From Fragilaria crotonensis (taxonomy: Eukaryota; Bacillariophyta; Fragilariophyceae; Fragilariales; Fragilariaceae): a stretch of DNA of 64,000 bases. Position numbers and translations under genes: made by a program. The notes under the pieces were generated by a model that searched no databases, was not told the DNA's origin, and was given only the letters and a program-made list of their open reading frames with translations. This document shows positions 41,165 through 51,587 of this stretch, piece by piece (the stretch's first letter is position 1; every line of letters starts with the position of its first letter). The DNA is taken from contig JAKSYS010000008.1 in the NCBI GenBank assembly GCA_022925895.1, forward strand, positions 186,001 through 250,000. Direction: 5' to 3'.

Positions 41165-41364
41165 CTGGACACAAAAAATCCGGGGGATTCGGTAAGGGAC
41201 CTAACGACCAAGACCTACCGGTCTTGGCTTCTGCAAAACCCACTAGCTCTCGGGCTACTACCCTAATAGTAGCATGAAAACAATAGCTAGCCCATCGGGA
41301 CGAAAAACCCCTAGAGAAAGGCGGTAGACTAGTTTCGACGATCAACGCGGGACAAGTAGCGTCG
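41165..41364 (+). repeat. Split direct repeat B2 (right end of the element)
   Basis: A 200-bp copy of B1. The element ends ...GTAGCGTCG at 41364, and host coding sequence of paralogue 3 starts at 41365. Confidence 0.9.
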
Positions 41365-42032
41365 AAGGCTGCCATGCTGCCTGTACGGTCATCAACAGGT
41401 TCATCGGCAAGGATAGTGGCATTGTGTTGCCGGTCGCCTTTACCTATGAAGTCACTGTCAAAGCGGGAACAAAACAGGCTGTTGTCAAGTCCACCATCAT
41501 TCCCGCCGTGGAGCGGGCATTCGCCGCAAAAGGTGCTCAACGCCTCATTGTGGCGTGTGCTCCCGCCGGAACGGACACGTCCAAGTATTCCAACATTATG
41601 GGCATTGATTTAGATCCCAGAGATACTCTCATGGGGCCGTGCAATCCCAAGAAAGCAAATTGCTACACCGTTCACAGCGAGGCCACCATTTACACCAGGA
41701 AGACAAATAAGGCTGCCGCACAAACTTTTCTCATTGCCATGGCGACGGTGATGCAATTGAAACCGTTCCCGAATGCTGCAATTGTATCACTGGGGAACAT
41801 GAAAAGTGCCAAGGCTCTATCTGGATCAGACGCCACCGCGACGCGGTTGGGGGCCCCGACACCGGCACCTGGTGCGCAAACTATCCAGGAAAAGATTGAA
41901 ATATTGAAAAGAGAAAATCAACCTGCCTTTATTGGAATGATTGTTGGGATCATCGTCGTTGGCCTTCTGATCATAATTGGTGTGAGTTATGGTGTGTATT
42001 ATTGTTATACAAACAGAACGATGAAGAAGTAG
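41365..42032 (+). pseudogene. Stalked membrane protein, paralogue 3: mature-protein piece
   Basis: Continues the family protein from GCHAACTVINRFIGKDSG through the shared blocks (VTVKAGT, IVACAPAGTDTSKYS, GIDLDPRD, NCYTVHSE), a short Pro/Thr stalk (APTPAPG) and the C-terminal membrane segment (FIGMIVGIIVVGLLIIIG), ending NRTMKK. Apart from the insertion it has no stops. Its signal peptide is at 32066-32120, on the other side of a 9.2-kb retrotransposon, in the matching frame. It diverges more from paralogues 1 and 2 than they do from each other. If expressed alone from an internal Met (41424) it would lack a signal peptide. Confidence 0.8.
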
Positions 42033-42664
42033 GATGTCATCTTTGAGAGAAGCATCCTGCGTTGGTGTTCGGCATGATTATCGTCCTATCGCGTCCAATC
42101 TGAATGGTTCGGTTGTGTATTATTGATAAAAAACGTAAGGGTAGTTACGCGCTCATCACTTAGAAAATCACAAATCAACGGTTGCTATACTATTTCTCTA
42201 AACCAACATCGTTGTGAGTGTCGTTTGCATGTTATCAGCGTGTGATGCAGCTACAACTGTCAATAAATACTTGAAACCAGACGAGTCGAGGGTTTCGAGT
42301 TCGCATCTCCTACAACATGGGCATTGTTTGTCTCACAGGACGGCAACCAATGCCTCGCTGGAATGGAGGGGTTTGTTTTTGGCCCTTGTCGTTTCGGTCG
42401 GGGCATCGTCCGAAGAATGTCAAACTTTTTCCATACACATTGAGAGTCAATTGTTTTGGGTGAAAACAATGTTTTTCTACACTGCCACGGGCCCATCAAG
42501 TCAGCATGCCATGTACTTCAATGCTTGTTCTACAAGTCACACGGAGTCGAAGGACCACACCGAACCATTATAACAATGTGTTTGCACGAATATCAAGGAC
42601 AACACGATACGATTTTCATTGTTATTCTACACCTTCTGCCATCCATTTGCACACAACTACGTTA
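42033..42664. other. Intergenic between paralogue 3 and an LRR gene
   Basis: The two genes converge here. Short reading frames exist on both strands, but none has recognisable features. Confidence 0.45.
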
Positions 42665-44247
42665 CTACCCACATGCATTATTCTCCTGTTGGCAACAACT
42701 ACATTGGCTTGTTTCACAGGTGGTGTAAACAATGGGCACGTGCGTACAGAGTGACGATGGGATTTTGCCGGTCAGATACGTCGAATCGAATGACACAAAG
42801 GTCAGTTGGGTCAGATCGGCAACCGACGATGGAATGGTGCCAGTGATTTCATTCATGTACAATGTCAGTGATTAAGTTCCACCAAGGTTCCAATACTTGA
42901 TGGTATACTCCCGGTGAGAGCATTTTCTCGTAATGATAAGTAGGTGAGGCTCGACAAATATCCGACAGCGGATGGAATACTGCCACCAAGACCATTTCCT
43001 TCCAGAGACAAGTACGTGAGCTGCGTCAAGAGCCCAATCTCAGTGGGAATTGTTCCACCGCCGCGTCCCTGGCTACGACGAATCTCAAGTGCTGCTGCAC
43101 ATTCTGTCAATGACTCGAGTCCAATAAATTGGCAAGCAATTTGTTGGGGCGTGAATGGAGTGGGAGCAGCTGTTGTGGGACTGTTTGTGGCAACATCGGG
43201 TAGTGCCGACGAGGGTGACATTATGGAATCGCGATTTGTTGAAGTGGGTCGGACCAAGGTTACAATCACGGCGACCAGAATGACAACCAACACGACACTT
43301 CCGATTCCAAGTACGCGATACAATGGTCGTTTGTACCACTTGACAGTGTCATTGCTCTTCACGGGATGAGCCTCAAACACAACCATATCTTCCTTGACTC
43401 GATGTGCTTCGACGGTAAAATAACCAGTATCGACCGTCGCACTCGTAGTGCTGACCACAGTGCAGTTGGGCGCAACACTGACGCTATAGGCTCCGGCAGC
43501 ACTAGTCAATTCGTCTTGTTCGTCTTCTTGTAGTTGAGATTCCTCATTAACAGTTCCAGCACGCGTCGACGACACTCGTGTGGACGTTTCCGACAAGGAC
43601 GTATCAAGCAGTAAATCAGGTGCCGACCGAGTTGATGTTGTTATTTCGGAAAAGTATCCAGACACTGACACCGCATACGCACCAGGCGTTGTGACATAAT
43701 GATTGTAATTTGAATAATTCGTAACTTCACTGTCCCTGTTGTTCAAATATAATGTTGCAGGTGCACCTGTAGTGTCAGCAGGTACAGAATGGGAAGAATC
43801 TTCATTGTGAGACAACGCGGAAGGTGCATCGTGTTGTGTTTCGACATCCACGAGAGCCGGCACAGTCTCATTTTGACTGAATTCGAATGGTCGTCTTGGT
43901 AAAAGTTGAGGACCTGGTGCTGCATGTTCCAATGTTTTTGTAGTACGTTTAATATTGCTTGGCGACTGCATCTTGCGACTGCTGCTGCCTACAGACACTG
44001 ATTCTGACTCTTGCCGCGGATGAAGGTGACCCGGTGGTGCATGCTCTAACTTTACTTGACGCGTCTTCTTGTCGTCGTCGTTCTCGTCGAACTTGGATGT
44101 GTGTTGAGAGGAAGAAGTGTGATTTAGTGGAACAGCTGGAAGGACCACAGGGATGGTTGGATAATCAGGAGGAAATTCTTCTGCAAAGTCGTTGATTCTG
44201 TCAGTATCAGCACATGGGAGTTTCTCAGTTGCTTCTGTTTCGTTCAT
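42665..44247 (-). CDS. LRR membrane protein with long cytosolic domain (one frame change)
   Basis: A divergent relative of the LRR array. Start MNETEATEKLPCAD is chosen because the decayed copy at 47049 begins the same way. A cytosolic part of about 300 residues has two LEHA(P/A)PG motifs and two GAY(A/S)VSV motifs. The juxtamembrane KWYKRPLYRV leads into a membrane segment at about 311-332, a Thr/Pro stalk, a cap (QQIACQFIGLESLTEC) and then LRRs of the GSIPS type. The frame stops at 42865 after VELNH; one missing base near 42868 would explain it. The neighbouring frame carries the last repeat and the cap (YMNEITGTIPSSV to the Cys-rich end, stop at 42665). This is a recent lesion or a sequencing error. 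Confidence 0.75.
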
Positions 44248-44819
44248 CTTGATAACAAGTGACTTCGTCGTTATCCTTGTCGTCGTCGCTGTCAAGCCAA
44301 TTCGACACGCGAATTGGATTCTCCGCGATCGAGATTCACGTGTGAATAGTCTCAATTTATACTGCAAGACTTCAAATGCTTCACTCCGAATCCAATCTAA
44401 TGTAGAGTACAGACCACACTGGACACTGGACCCTCGAAGAACTTGTACGAGAGAGATGTTGTGAAGTCGTCAAGGTCACGCATGAAGCGCGAGACGAATA
44501 TCCTGAGGTAGATGGCAAATACAAATTATATATATTAAATGAATATTATATATGATACCTGTTGTATGTACCAAATGCGTCATGTTGATTTACTTCCCAT
44601 ATTAGTATGTGTAAAAAATAAAATGATTAGCATATCCGTATTGTCTATACATCATGGAGTGACATCGTCTGACGTCAGACTGATTTGTGCTACCATTTTG
44701 ATACGAATCGGAGTGCTGGCTACTTCGCTGGAAACGAGTGTCTACTCTAGAGCTATACATAGTGCCTGCACGCACGAGGGGTCGCACGCACTGTGTGGGG
44801 CGGACGGGTGGGTACAAGG
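44248..44819. other. Upstream flank of the minus-strand LRR gene
   Basis: AT-rich in the middle (44520-44560, ATATATTAAATGAATATTAT). No gene was found. It ends at the target duplication of the next MITE. Confidence 0.45.
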
Positions 44820-45278
44820 CAGAGTCCTGCACTGGGTACCCATACCCAGTACCCACCCACTACCCACTACCCACCCATACCCATGGTTAATGGGTGGGTA
44901 TGGGCATGCCCAACCAGTGGGTGGGTGGGTATGGGTGGTCCAAACTCCACTGAGCAAACCGTGGGTGGGTAATGGGTGGTCTAACCTGCCCACACGAATC
45001 GAGCAGTGTGTACTCTGAGTATACAGTAGCTAGTAAGGAGTAGTAGAGTATAGTACACGGTGAGAGCAACTTTTAGAAAAATAGCCTGCGGCGGGCTAAA
45101 TTTTTGCAGGGAAAATGGGTACTGGGTGGGTATGGGTACGGCCTAGCGGGCGTGGGTGGGTACGGGTGGTCCAAGCGTGACCGCGCGAAGCGTGGGTGGG
45201 TCATGGGTGGTCCAAGCCTGCCTACCGGTAGCCTTGGGTACCCATGGGCACAGGCGTCATACCCGGTGCAGGACTCTG
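44820..45278. mobile_element. hAT-like MITE rich in GGGTGGGTA (459 bp)
   Basis: Inverted ends CAGAGTCCTGCAC(T/C)GGGTA (44820-44838 and 45260-45278, one mismatch) are flanked by the perfect 8-bp duplication GTACAAGG (44812-44819 and 45279-45286), again a hAT signature. The interior is packed with GGGTGGGTA(T/C)GGGT words in both orientations, in two blocks (44835-44990 and 45115-45245). It has no coding capacity. The G-runs could form G-quadruplexes. Confidence 0.88.
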
Positions 45279-45799
45279 GTACAAGGTACAAGTACTGCGT
45301 TCTTGCGTGTTCCAACAAGTGGTTCATGGTGAAGAACAAGTTTCGATTAGGTACAGGTACAAGAAGGAGGCAATGAATCGCAATATCATAGGCCGAGGTG
45401 ATGGGTGAGGAGCCTACGAATGATCTTTGTAAGAACACATGCAAATTATAGAGTATTCGGGAGTGCAAACTGGCTTGTCATCAAGTAGTATGCCACATGG
45501 TTTATGTAATGATGAATCAGTGAAGACACCTCAGCGCAAAATGCCCAAAATTGGTTTCTAATGTGCCATATAACCTTGGAACATTGTAAAACAAGTTGGG
45601 TCTGAACCAGAGCACGAACATGATCCTGGCCATTCGCCAGGCAGCAAGATTTTTTTGAAGCAACAAGGAAACTGCATGTGTTGCCGTATGATGCTGTGTA
45701 TGTGTGGTTGAGAATGCACCAGTGAGCAGAAGTGTGCAGGGAAGAGACAGTAACGGCACAACAGAGATCTGTGATGAATTGGAGTTATACTTGTGGTAC
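45279..45799. other. Intergenic, no gene seen
   Basis: No coding pattern was found on either strand. It lies between the MITE and the decayed LRR gene. Confidence 0.45.
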
Positions 45800-47049
45800 T
45801 TTCATGAGACACCATTTGCTCGAATACCTCCACTAATAATTCCCGTCAACTCATTACTGTTCAGGGATAACGACGAAGGCGATGGAAGCGATCCGAGCGC
45901 GAACCATGGCTCCGAAACCTGCCAAATTTATTCTTCGAGAAGGCCGCACCGAGAAGATTGGTGAGCATGTTGATGACTGGAGGAATAGTTCCGATTCAAT
46001 TATTGCCCGGAGGGTCAAGCTCAGTCGCAATTTCGCCAAATTTGTGGCAATAAACACCATTCCATGCACAAGCTGTAGCAATTGTCATCCAATTGTCCCT
46101 AATGGTCCGCGTATTGCCACCGGTTGCAAAGTATGTATCAGCCAAGGCGAAGTCAGCAACCATGGACTGTCTGCACTCGGCGGGAGAGGAACATCGGCGA
46201 TAGTCCGAAACCCCTTTTCCAGTTCATTCGTCGCTGATGCACGTCTTGATAGTAGGCTGGATCGTTCGAAATATCTGAAATGTTGAGAAATGAGATAATT
46301 TCCATAAGTGCCAAGTGCCATCGAGCCCGGGGAACTGCACTTCGGCTGCAACATCAGGAGGGATAGTAGGGGCCGGGGTCGGGGAGGAGTTCTCAATGCG
46401 GAAGAAGGGGAGCTTTTATCCCAGAATTGACCGCTTCGGCCGCTTCGGCGGAGACTGCAACAATTGCAAACGTGACGAACGCAACAATCAGCTTGTCATT
46501 TCTGGACTTATCTTTTCGAGCTTTGGCGATGGTCCAAGTTGGTTCGCTTCTTGTGACACATCATGGTGTGTATCAATACTCATGAATTCCTCACGATGAT
46601 CGAATTCAGGGCCTGGAACCGCACAGGCACCAGATGTTATGACAGCTGGATTGTAAATTGGAATCATGAGGTGTACGTGAACAAACTACTTGATCCGACA
46701 ATGGTGGCACATCATGTTATGTTTCAACAGTCATGAGAGCCGCACGTTGACCAAATTCGAATGGTTGTGTTGGTAAAAGTTGCGTACAGACACTGCTTGT
46801 TGTGTTTGTCGACAGACCCTGATTATTACTGTCGTGACTGTCTGGTGATGCATTGTTCTAACTTTACTTGACTTTTCTTGTCGTCGCAGTCGTCGCGCTT
46901 AGGTTGTGTTGCGAGGGCAGAGACGCGTTTGGTGGAAGAGATGGAGGGACCACGATGACCGTCGGAGAATCATGAGAAAAGTCTTCTTCGATATCATCGA
47001 TTCTGTCATCCTCAGCACATGGCAGTTTCTCCGTTGGTTCGTTCATCTT
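45800..47049 (-). pseudogene. Decayed LRR membrane protein gene (paralogue of 42665-44247)
   Basis: It starts with MNEPTEKLPCAEDDRIDD, matching the neighbouring minus-strand gene. The frame ends about 60 codons later. Farther along, in shifted frames, traces of the rest follow in order: the Asn/Phe-Glu-Phe segment near 46770, a membrane-like stretch (DKLIVAFVTFAIVAVSA) near 46430-46500, a Pro stalk (SPTPAPTIPPD) near 46350-46390, and LRR remnants (IGTIPPVINMLTNL near 45960-46005, NELTGII near 45840). Colinear decay shows it was once a complete gene. An open frame on the opposite strand (45882-46286) is only the antisense of this region. Confidence 0.7.
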
Positions 47050-47567
47050 GGCATTTGTCGTTCGTTGTCGTCGTCGTCCTCGATGACGACGACGCGCGAA
47101 TTGGAATCCCTCAGAATCTCGATTACCATTATTATCCAAAGGGGAGATAAATATAGTTGAGCGATTACCATTATATCCAAACAGGAGATGAATATTGTGG
47201 ATTGTGCTGGGGCTGGGGAGCAAACATATAATACGTATATACGCGCACATACGAATACACCTCTGGATTGATACATACTCTGAGTATGATACATACAGTA
47301 CCAGGTAGTACTTTGTAGGTCCTGCGCAACGCAGACGTCATGAATTTCAAGCGTATGATGATATCCTGCGAAGATTGATGCTTCCTGTGGTACTACTAGT
47401 AGTACACCAAATACGTGCATTCTACTCGCAATTCGCGATCGTATGGATACGTTTTGTCTGATGCTCATCATCGTGATGTACGTGTACAGTGTGATCATTA
47501 TCAAGTTCGTCGTGAATTCTTGCGTTCAGCTGAAAAACAAAATCAGTTGAGAAAATAACGAAAGGGG
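47050..47567. other. Intergenic between the decayed LRR gene and ankyrin gene 1
   Basis: These genes diverge here. 47110-47200 contains a short direct repeat (GATTACCATTAT.ATCCAAA.(A/G)GGAGAT twice). No gene was seen. Confidence 0.45.
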
Positions 47568-48338
47568 ATGGACGACATGGATACTACAGAGGAATGTTCG
47601 AACATCTCAGGTCAAAATCTCAAGAAAGCGTTCATCGACGCCAGCCGTCATGGTTTTTTGGAAATACTGTGTGAGTTGCTGAAAAACAAGGAATTGGATC
47701 TGAATTCAAGGGACAAATTCGGCGACACGGCCCTTATCGCGGCGAGTGAAGAGGGACACAGTCATGTTGTGTGTGAATTACTGAAACACGACAAGATCGA
47801 TGTAAATGCCAGAGATAGATACGGTTACACCAGCCTTATTGTGGCAAGCGCACATGGACATTTGAGTGTTGTTTGCGAGTTACTCAAACACAATGAGGTG
47901 GATGTGAACGCCACAAGTCGTAAAGGTTACACCTGCTTCCTATTGGAGAGAGACAAGTGGTTCTGGGAAGACGAGCCTGGTTGTCCTCGCAAGGTGTATT
48001 TGAATGATCTCACTGCCATGCTATGGGCTGTAAAGTATGAACATTGGGATGTTGTTGACAAATTACTGCGAGACAAGGAGATCGATGTCAACGCTCAGGA
48101 TGCAAGAGGTTTCACAGCCCTGATGTGGGCGTGTCTCCAAAGCAGATCGGATGCTGTGTTCATGTTGTTGGAGCATGTCAATGTGGATATGAATGTAAAG
48201 AATAAAGCAGGCTCGACTGCTCTTGACATTGCCCGCAAGTGTGGCATGTATGAGATTGCACATTCGCTGGAGGAATACGCCAACGTGTATGTGCGACCGC
48301 GGAAGAGAGGAGTTGACGCGAAGGCGCACATTGGATGA
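47568..48338 (+). CDS. Ankyrin-repeat protein 1
   Basis: 256 residues made almost entirely of about six ankyrin repeats of the form (D)xxGxTALIxASxxGHxxVVCELLKHxxxDVNA. A linker of about 25 residues with WFWEDEPGCP interrupts repeat 4 (residues 122-145). There is no signal peptide or membrane segment, so a cytosolic or nuclear scaffold is likely. It is the best paralogue of ankyrin gene 2 (51972), and the similarity continues into the 3' flank. A second Met is three codons downstream. The partner is unknown; ankyrin proteins act through protein binding. Confidence 0.85.
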   Translation: MDDMDTTEECSNISGQNLKKAFIDASRHGFLEILCELLKNKELDLNSRDKFGDTALIAASEEGHSHVVCELLKHDKIDVNARDRYGYTSLIVASAHGHLSVVCELLKHNEVDVNATSRKGYTCFLLERDKWFWEDEPGCPRKVYLNDLTAMLWAVKYEHWDVVDKLLRDKEIDVNAQDARGFTALMWACLQSRSDAVFMLLEHVNVDMNVKNKAGSTALDIARKCGMYEIAHSLEEYANVYVRPRKRGVDAKAHIG

Positions 48339-49025
48339 TAGGAATTGCTTTGATTCCTTGCTGAGGGAAACGACAGGTTTGAATCGGAGGACTTTGGAAA
48401 GAGAGTTATGGAGAATCGTTAATGTAAGCGCATAGAATTTGTATGTGATGGCAACATCTTCCTGCATTTCCGCGAAAACTACAATGGAAGCCTCCCAGAA
48501 GTTTACAACCAGCAGACGTGTTCGTTATTGCCAGCATCGCTTCCCGACATATGACATTTTTGTCAATTCCACAAGCTTTGGCGCTTCCCGGTGGTCTTTC
48601 AAAGCTTTCTTGAACAACAGATTGATCAGAATCGTGATCAGAACGCCTATTGCATCAGTATTGGCATAGGTTTATTGCACGATCATTTCCGGTCGCCTTC
48701 GTATCAATTTCGTTCTTTCCTTTTTTGCTACAGTAGTATGTGTCAGTCAGTTCATTGCACATGTTGTCGTTCTCTTTGGAGGCGGCACTGGCTGCCAGTG
48801 CGCTGGTTCATACTGTACTTGTGCCTCTTGCAATAAGCATGCACATGCGCATGTTTAGCCAGAAAAAATCACATCTTCATTCGGAACTCTTCCTTAGAAT
48901 TTCGGCGTATCAATCACCGTCTGTCATCATATTGCCACCTCTCACTTACCGCAGAAACACCCAAGGCCTCTTGGTGCTATCGTGTGGTATCAGGTTCTCC
49001 GGATTCCAATACTCAGTTCTCGGAT

Positions 49026-49331
49026 GGTTGACTCCACATGGTTAGATCATGACTGTGATGGACTGCTCTTCAAATGCATTCTCTGTCACAATCGTCTCAG
49101 GAGAAATCCCAATCTCTTGAATTAAAGGCATCAACGGATTTGGGCTAACCATCTCCTTGCTCTTTCTAAGGTAGAACTGGTTGACTCCGCATGGCTAGAC
49201 CAAGGACTGTGATGGACTGTTCTTCAAATGCATTCTCTGTCACAATCGTCTGGGGAGTTATCCCAACCTCTTGAATTAAAGGCATCAGTGGATTTGGGCC
49301 AGCCATCTACTTACTCTTTTTTAAGGTAGAA
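49026..49331. repeat. 153-bp tandem duplication
   Basis: Two units, 49026-49178 and 49179-49331, each starting GGTTGACTCC and sharing long identical words such as CTTCAAATGCATTCTCTGTC. Read on the minus strand both give the peptide PNPLMPLIQE followed by TIVTENAFEEQSIT, so the unit may derive from a coding repeat. Confidence 0.75.
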
Positions 49332-49750
49332 GTGGTTACTCCCTTGTCAACAATTTGTGAACATCTGCACTGTCAAGTGTCCCACACTCCTGGCCAATAG
49401 TGTCTTGTTGGAGAACAAGATGATCAAGCCTCTGACGGACCTTCCTTTCACATTGTGTTGGCATTTCCGGCATCCTCTTGGCAGTTACAGGGTCAACTCC
49501 CCACCTCATTCTAACTGATCATTTGACACTCATTCAAAAGGGCAAACAACTTTGGCTTTCATCATCCAACAGCAAGATTGTCAGTTTGACTGGAACAGCC
49601 ATCTTGATGCAGATATTGCACTTCAGAAACCAACCTTGAAGCATTAAGGACATGAGGCCAATCAGTTGCCAACAACTCTTCAGAAACAATCAGAAGATGG
49701 ATCCCATTGCATGGCATTGGGGATGATGTCAATTCCAAGTTTGAGGGTAT
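49030..49750 (-). pseudogene. Unrecognised decayed coding sequence
   Basis: Minus-strand translation gives protein-like stretches separated by stops and frame changes: MPLIQE(I/V)GI(S/T)P(E/Q)TIVTEN twice in the tandem units, RKVRQRLDHLVLQQDTIGQE near 49430, and a start-like region with LKLGIDIIPNAMQW near 49720. The family was not recognised. It could be an old transposase or a host gene remnant. Confidence 0.35.
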
Positions 49751-51017
49751 TAAGAGGACTCACACCAGAAGGTTTGCCATAAAGGGAAAGTAAAATTTGT
49801 AAATTATCACTTGGGAGTACAATTGAATGCATAGACTTGGCATCAAGAAACTGTCACGGAACATCCACAACAAATTGGACCAGCACAATAGGAACTATCA
49901 ATCATCACAGCAGCAGCCAGGACTAGCTATGCGTGCAGAATCGATGCTCCTATTTAGGCTGATCATGCCCCGCCATCATCCACCTTGTTGGATGAAAGCA
50001 GTAATCCAAAGTGCCACACACCCTTGAGCATTTGGGTCTGATCAACTCATTTTAATCCATTGCAAGTTTGCAAGTGCTGTGGCACATTGAATTTTGCAGG
50101 AATTGACGAGGACGCCTCTAGGCATTAGAATAGTAATCACTAGTAGCAACAGCTTTCCTGCAACTTCTTGATAAATTATGAAAAGTCGGTCTGCAGGTCT
50201 AGTCTCATTTCTGATACTTCAAGTGTTCTTGAAATTTGAACATGTCGCAAGCTACAGTGCTACGGTCGAGATGCCGAGTACTACTGTACCGATTACAGGC
50301 AGTACTACTACCATACACTACACACAACGGTAGCTCTAGTCTATGTTGTGCTGATGGGTCATATGATGATGGCTGGATTAGCATCATCAAGAGGAACAAG
50401 ACTGGAAGACTAGGACAACTTCCTGGGATGTAGTGTCACTCTGGGAGACCCAGGGAGGCATCCATGCTGTGTGAGAAATAAAAAGACTACACTTGGGGCA
50501 GTATAACCAACAGAAAAAGAGGATTTAGGTTTGTTGTGTGGAATCTACTGAGGAAGGCTTTACCATCTGATTCAAGAGCTTTAATAGCTCTCATCACTGA
50601 TTGAAGGATGACCTGCAATTCACTTTATAACAAACAAACCAAGATGAAATACCAAGAAATAGCAAGTGAGGTGAGGAATATCTACTGTCACATTTTGGAC
50701 GGGTATTTTCTATCTACTATACGGTTACTACAAGGTACCGTATAAAAAGCATGAACATATGAAAACACATCAACCATATATATTTTAACTACACTAGTGG
50801 GTACCTCCCAATTGGTCGGACTTTTGGAATACGTGTACGGTATGGGTTGTGCACGGTTGTGTGTACTGTTTGTACAGTTCAGTACTATACGCAAGTAGTG
50901 CAGTACCCCAGAGTGGTCATACTCCGTAACAGACGCACGCACTGACGCAACTACGTATATGCAAATCTTACCGACATCGCTTACGGAGTACTCCAGTATG
51001 CATGTATGACATATATC

Positions 51018-51587
51018 CAGGGGTGTCCTATTTAAGGCGGGCGCCTTAATTTTGGGGCCAATCGCCTTTTTGAAGCCTTGAAATAGCGCCTTAAATAAGG
51101 TCCTGTAGATTCTACGCTACAAACATACCATCATGTAGAATTGTACGTGTAAGTTTGTACGGAGCATTCTCGTAGCATAGTACGACAGTACTCCAGTAGA
51201 TAATAAACAACATACAGTAGACATGGATACAGTACCTTGTTGTACAGTACTCCAGTATATCCGTAGCCAGTAGCAAGATGCTTTACTTGGACTTGGAACT
51301 CAACTGTTGCAGTGAAAAAAGCTGAAACAATTGAAGTTACTTCCATGATTGTTCATGGTGAGCTGTGAGGTCTGTTGGCAGTGTTATTTTCATGATGGAC
51401 TGAAGTGGGGATGAGCGTTGCAGCTGCTCTGTACAGTCATGAACCTTAACTCTAAATCCCCAAAACCCTAACCCCTAACCCCCACCGCCTTACACCGCCT
51501 TTTTGAAGGTCCAAAAAAGCGCCTATATTAACTAATTAAGGCGCTGCTAGGCGCGCCGGCCCGGTCGCCTTAAATAGGACACCCCTG
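51018..51587. mobile_element. hAT-like MITE, copy 2 (570 bp, inverted)
   Basis: Apparently identical to 6324-6893 but in opposite orientation, including the same 71-codon chance frame. It is flanked by the perfect 8-bp duplication CATATATC (51010-51017 and 51588-51595). Both target sites start with CATAT. Confidence 0.92.

Larger units (their letters stand above)
32121..41364 (+). mobile_element. Tyrosine-recombinase retrotransposon with split direct repeats (Ngaro/PAT-like)
   Basis: A 9.2-kb element whose ends follow the A1-internal-B1-A2-B2 pattern: A1 32121-32501, B1 40622-40821, A2 40822-41149, B2 41165-41364. That split-direct-repeat layout, plus a tyrosine recombinase in place of an integrase and the absence of a target duplication, identifies the DIRS order, PAT/Ngaro-like branch. 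Parts are a gag-like ORF, reverse transcriptase with RNase H, and the recombinase. B1 and B2 look identical, and A1 and A2 differ only by a 53-bp tandem duplication in A1, so the insertion is young. It carries a LINE in its reverse transcriptase and is broken by at least that event. It sits inside paralogue 3 of the stalked-protein family. Confidence 0.9.
48339..51017. other. Long intergenic region with repeats and decayed coding sequence
   Basis: 48339-48680 is the duplicated ankyrin 3' flank, related to 52674-52990 and 55036-55330. 49026-49331 is a 153-bp tandem pair, followed by a minus-strand decayed coding block to about 49750. 50255-50330 and 50680-50930 are GTAC-rich. No intact gene was seen. 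Confidence 0.5.

Noticed and set aside
41424-42032. Treating the mature piece of paralogue 3 as an independent gene starting at its first Met
   Set aside because: Homology extends upstream of that Met to the transposon border, and the missing signal peptide lies on the other side of the insertion.
45882-46286. A 134-codon open frame on the plus strand with several Cys
   Set aside because: It is antisense to the decayed LRR gene, whose sense traces (IGTIPPVINMLTNL, Pro stalk, membrane stretch) are colinear with the intact relative.
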